A stretch of 18,629 nt of DNA from Verrucomicrobiota bacterium (GTDB lineage: Bacteria > Verrucomicrobiota > Verrucomicrobiia > Verrucomicrobiales > Verrucomicrobiaceae). The first letter of the stretch is position 1; the number at the start of each line of letters is the position of its first letter. The stretch is from NCBI GenBank assembly GCA_021413535.1, contig JAIOQF010000022.1:1-18629 (forward strand), given 5' to 3'. The notes under the pieces are model-generated. The model worked only from the letters and a program-made list of their open reading frames with translations, was not told the DNA's origin and searched no databases. Shown here one piece after another: positions 16,774 through 18,629 of this stretch. The position numbers and the translations under genes are program-made.

Positions 16774-17160
16774 ATGAACGATTCCTACTTCCGCGAACTC
16801 CCGCTGATCGCGATCCTGCGCGGAGTCCTTCCGTCCGAGGTGGAGGATGTTGGTCAGGCACTCTACGACGCTGGATTTCGCGTGATGGAAGTGCCCCTCA
16901 ATTCGCCAGATGCGCTGGAGAGCATCGCCCGTCTCTCGGCTCGTTTCGGCAACCGCGCCTTGATCGGCGCTGGCACGGTGCTCACGGTTAGCAATGTCGA
17001 AGCAGTGGCTGCGGCAGGTGGTCGGCTGATTGTATCTCCCAACACCAATCCCGCCGTCATTCAGGCCACCAAGCACTTGGGAATGCTCAGTGCTCCTGGT
17101 GCTGCCACGCCGACCGAAGGCTTCACCGCTTTGGATGCGGAGAGCAATTTCCTGCCATGA
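16774..17160 (+). pseudogene. dgoA: 2-dehydro-3-deoxy-6-phosphogalactonate aldolase, truncated (catalytic Lys missing)
   Basis: The 128-residue frame matches the first about 60% of DgoA (E. coli about 205 residues). It has LPLIAILRG (R16), the MEVPLNSP motif with E39, ALIGAGTVL and the phosphate-side GAATPTEGFTALDA. After D121-A122 the homology stops abruptly with ESNFLP and TGA. The following LKIFP-type segment with the Schiff-base lysine (Lys126 in E. coli) and the last beta-alpha units, about 77 residues, are absent, so the product cannot carry out class I aldol cleavage. The terminal TGA overlaps the dgoD start (ATGA, 17157-17160), as expected of the original gene end, so the defect looks like an internal deletion removing the 3' part and not a point stop codon. 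Confidence 0.85.
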
Positions 17161-18205
17161 AGATTACCAAACTCACCACCTACCTCGTCCCTCCGCGCTG
17201 GTGTTTTCTCAAGATCGAAACTGATGAAGGCATCGTCGGCTGGGGCGAACCCGTGGTCGAGGGCCGCGCCCTGACCACCGCCACCGCCGTGGCGGAACTC
17301 GCGGATTATCTCATCGGAAAGGATCCCTGCAATATCGAGGACCATTGGACCGTGCTCTATCGCGGAGGATTCTATCGCGGCGGCGCGATTCACATGAGTG
17401 CCCTTGCGGGAATCGATCAGGCTTTGTGGGACATCAAGGGCAAAGCCCTCGGGGTTCCCGTGCACCAACTCCTCGGTGGCAAGGTGCGCGATAAAATCCG
17501 AGTCTATTCGTGGGTCGGTGGAGACAGGCCGTCGGAAACGCTGGCACAGGCTCGTGAAAAATCCGCCAGCGGTTTCACAGCGGTCAAAATGAACGCCAGT
17601 GAGGAACTGCAGATTGTCGATACATACGACAAGGTTGATCAGGTCATCGCCAACGTCGCTGCTGTCCGGGAAGGCATGGGACCGCATTTTGGAATCGGCG
17701 TAGATTTTCACGGGCGCGTGCACAAGCCCATGGCCAAGGTGCTCTTCAAGGAGCTGGAACCCTTCCGGCTCATGTTCATCGAGGAGCCGGTGCTCAGTGA
17801 AAATTATGAAGCGCTCAAGGAACTCGCTCTCCCTCTCACGCCGGTGGCATCACTGAAACGCGCAAGATCGCAAACATGGCCGAGGCTTACGACGTGGGCA
17901 TCGCCTTCCATTGCCCGCTCGGGCCGATTGCGCTCGCGGCCAACCTTCAACTGGACGCGAACTGTTACAACGCCTTCATTCAGGAACAAAGTCTCGGCAT
18001 TCATTATAATCAGGGCAACGACCTCCTTGATTATCTTCGCAATCCCGAGGTGTTCTCCTACAGCGATGGACACGTCACCATTCCCGACGGACCGGGCTTG
18101 GGCATCGAGGTGAACGAAGAATACGTCGTGGAACAAGCCAAGGTGGGACACCGCTGGAGAAATCCCATCTGGCGTCACCAGGATGGCAGCTTTGCCGAAT
18201 GGTAA
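17157..18205 (+). pseudogene. dgoD: D-galactonate dehydratase, internal deletion with frameshift
   Basis: Residues 1-226 (17157 to about 17834) match DgoD of the enolase superfamily closely: MKITKLTTYLVPPRW, D183 and H185 in GVDFHGRV, and E209 in FIEEPV, numbered as in E. coli. After KELALP the homology moves to another frame. From about 17834 it resumes as SHAGGITETRKIANMAEAYD and continues through HCPLGPIALAA (catalytic His equivalent) and WRNPIWRHQDGSFAEW to TAA at 18203-18205. About 34 codons are missing between the two parts, including the GERxxSR segment with the third Mg2+ ligand (Glu235). Read straight through, frame one runs to 18113 with an unrelated tail. Both remaining parts are otherwise well preserved, which implies a recent loss or an assembly error. 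Confidence 0.9.
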
Positions 18206-18209
18206 TGAA

Positions 18210-18629
18210 ATGACCCCCACCCAGCCATTACCAACGACCGAAAGGCCTTCACGGGCGCGCTTCGTCATCCTCGGGCTGTTGTTCGTCACGGTGGTCATCA
18301 ACTACCTCGACCGCAGCAATCTTTCCATCGCGGCAACCAAGTTTTCCGAAGACCTTGGAATTAACGAAAAGCGAATGGGTTTCATCTTATCAGCATTTGG
18401 CTGGACTTACGCGCTCATGCAAATCCCCGGAGGCTGGTTGGTGGACAGGATTCGCCCGCGCGTCCTCTATCCTGCGGCAATCGCACTTTGGTCACTGGCT
18501 ACTTACGGACTGGGGTTCGCGGGTAGCTTTGTCGCACTGATCGTTCTTCGCCACCGCAAACTCTGGGGACTCTATCTCGGTCAGTTCTTCATGAGCTCCA
18601 CGCTCTGGTTCTTTCTTACATGGTTCCCG
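18210..18629 (+). pseudogene. dgoT: MFS hexuronate/D-galactonate-type transporter, internal deletion; cut by window edge
   Basis: The frame is open from ATG 18210 to the right edge (140 codons). It starts like ACS-family MFS transporters of the GudP/ExuT/DgoT group: RFVILGLLFVTVVINYLDRS (helix 1), then FILSAFGWTYALMQIPGGWL (helix 2) and the loop-2/3 motif VDRIRPRVLYPAA. At VALIVLR (about residue 114) it jumps to HRKLWGLYLGQFFMSSTLWF, which in E. coli GudP lies about 130 residues later (FHRKLIGVYLGQF), at the start of the second six-helix half. The jump is in frame, so an ORF persists, but helices 4-6 and the central loop are missing. The start is 5 bases after the dgoD stop, consistent with one operon. 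The exact substrate is inferred from context. Confidence 0.8.

Noticed and set aside
17061..17723. 220-codon open frame on the minus strand
   Set aside because: It is antisense to dgoA and dgoD, whose plus-strand products align closely with known families.

Overview
The window looks like chromosomal DNA of a Verrucomicrobiota-type bacterium, possibly at a metagenomic contig edge. Four things suggest this. Coding DNA is GC-rich. Clear Shine-Dalgarno sequences are missing before almost every start. The giant secreted protein carries C-terminal modules (a DxDGD...LLEYALGxDP stretch ending in FFRMRV) that I associate with verrucomicrobial surface proteins. A hairpin repeat built on GACAGGATTAAC resembles one I associate with Verrucomicrobia and Planctomycetes. 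This is a judgement from sequence style; no search was run.

Layout. 1-637 (minus) is the N-terminal part of a secreted protein of unknown function, cut by the window edge. 638-1391 is mostly non-coding with an AT-rich block near 1128-1225 and a possible tiny membrane-peptide ORF. 1392-6521 (plus) encodes a 1709-residue exported multidomain oxidoreductase: a PQQ-type sugar dehydrogenase propeller, a diheme cytochrome c region, three Ig-like repeats, a beta-sandwich module and a C-terminal region. 12729-6624 (minus) is a probable transcription unit: ABC ATPase, duplicated FtsX/MacB-type permease, HlyD-type periplasmic adaptor, a six-helix membrane protein and a family 9 glycosyltransferase. A long imperfect hairpin repeat sits between the ATPase and permease genes. 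Divergent from the ATPase lies a Xer-type tyrosine recombinase (12840-13733), followed by a patatin/cPLA2-like lipoprotein (13763-15646).

The right end (15805-18629) is a D-galactonate (De Ley-Doudoroff) cluster in the order dgoK, dgoA, dgoD, MFS transporter. In this pathway the transporter imports galactonate, DgoD dehydrates it, DgoK phosphorylates the 2-keto-3-deoxygalactonate and DgoA cleaves the product to pyruvate and glyceraldehyde-3-phosphate. Only dgoK appears complete. dgoA ends before its Schiff-base lysine. dgoD has lost about 34 internal codons, including a metal-ligand glutamate, and is frameshifted. The transporter has an in-frame internal loss of roughly 130 codons. Three separate deletions in three adjacent genes within about 1.5 kb, with well-conserved sequence on both sides of each gap, are the strongest anomaly here. 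They may be stepwise decay of a catabolic operon or an assembly artefact near a contig end, and sequence alone does not decide. I found no RNA genes, CRISPR array, insertion sequence or replication origin.
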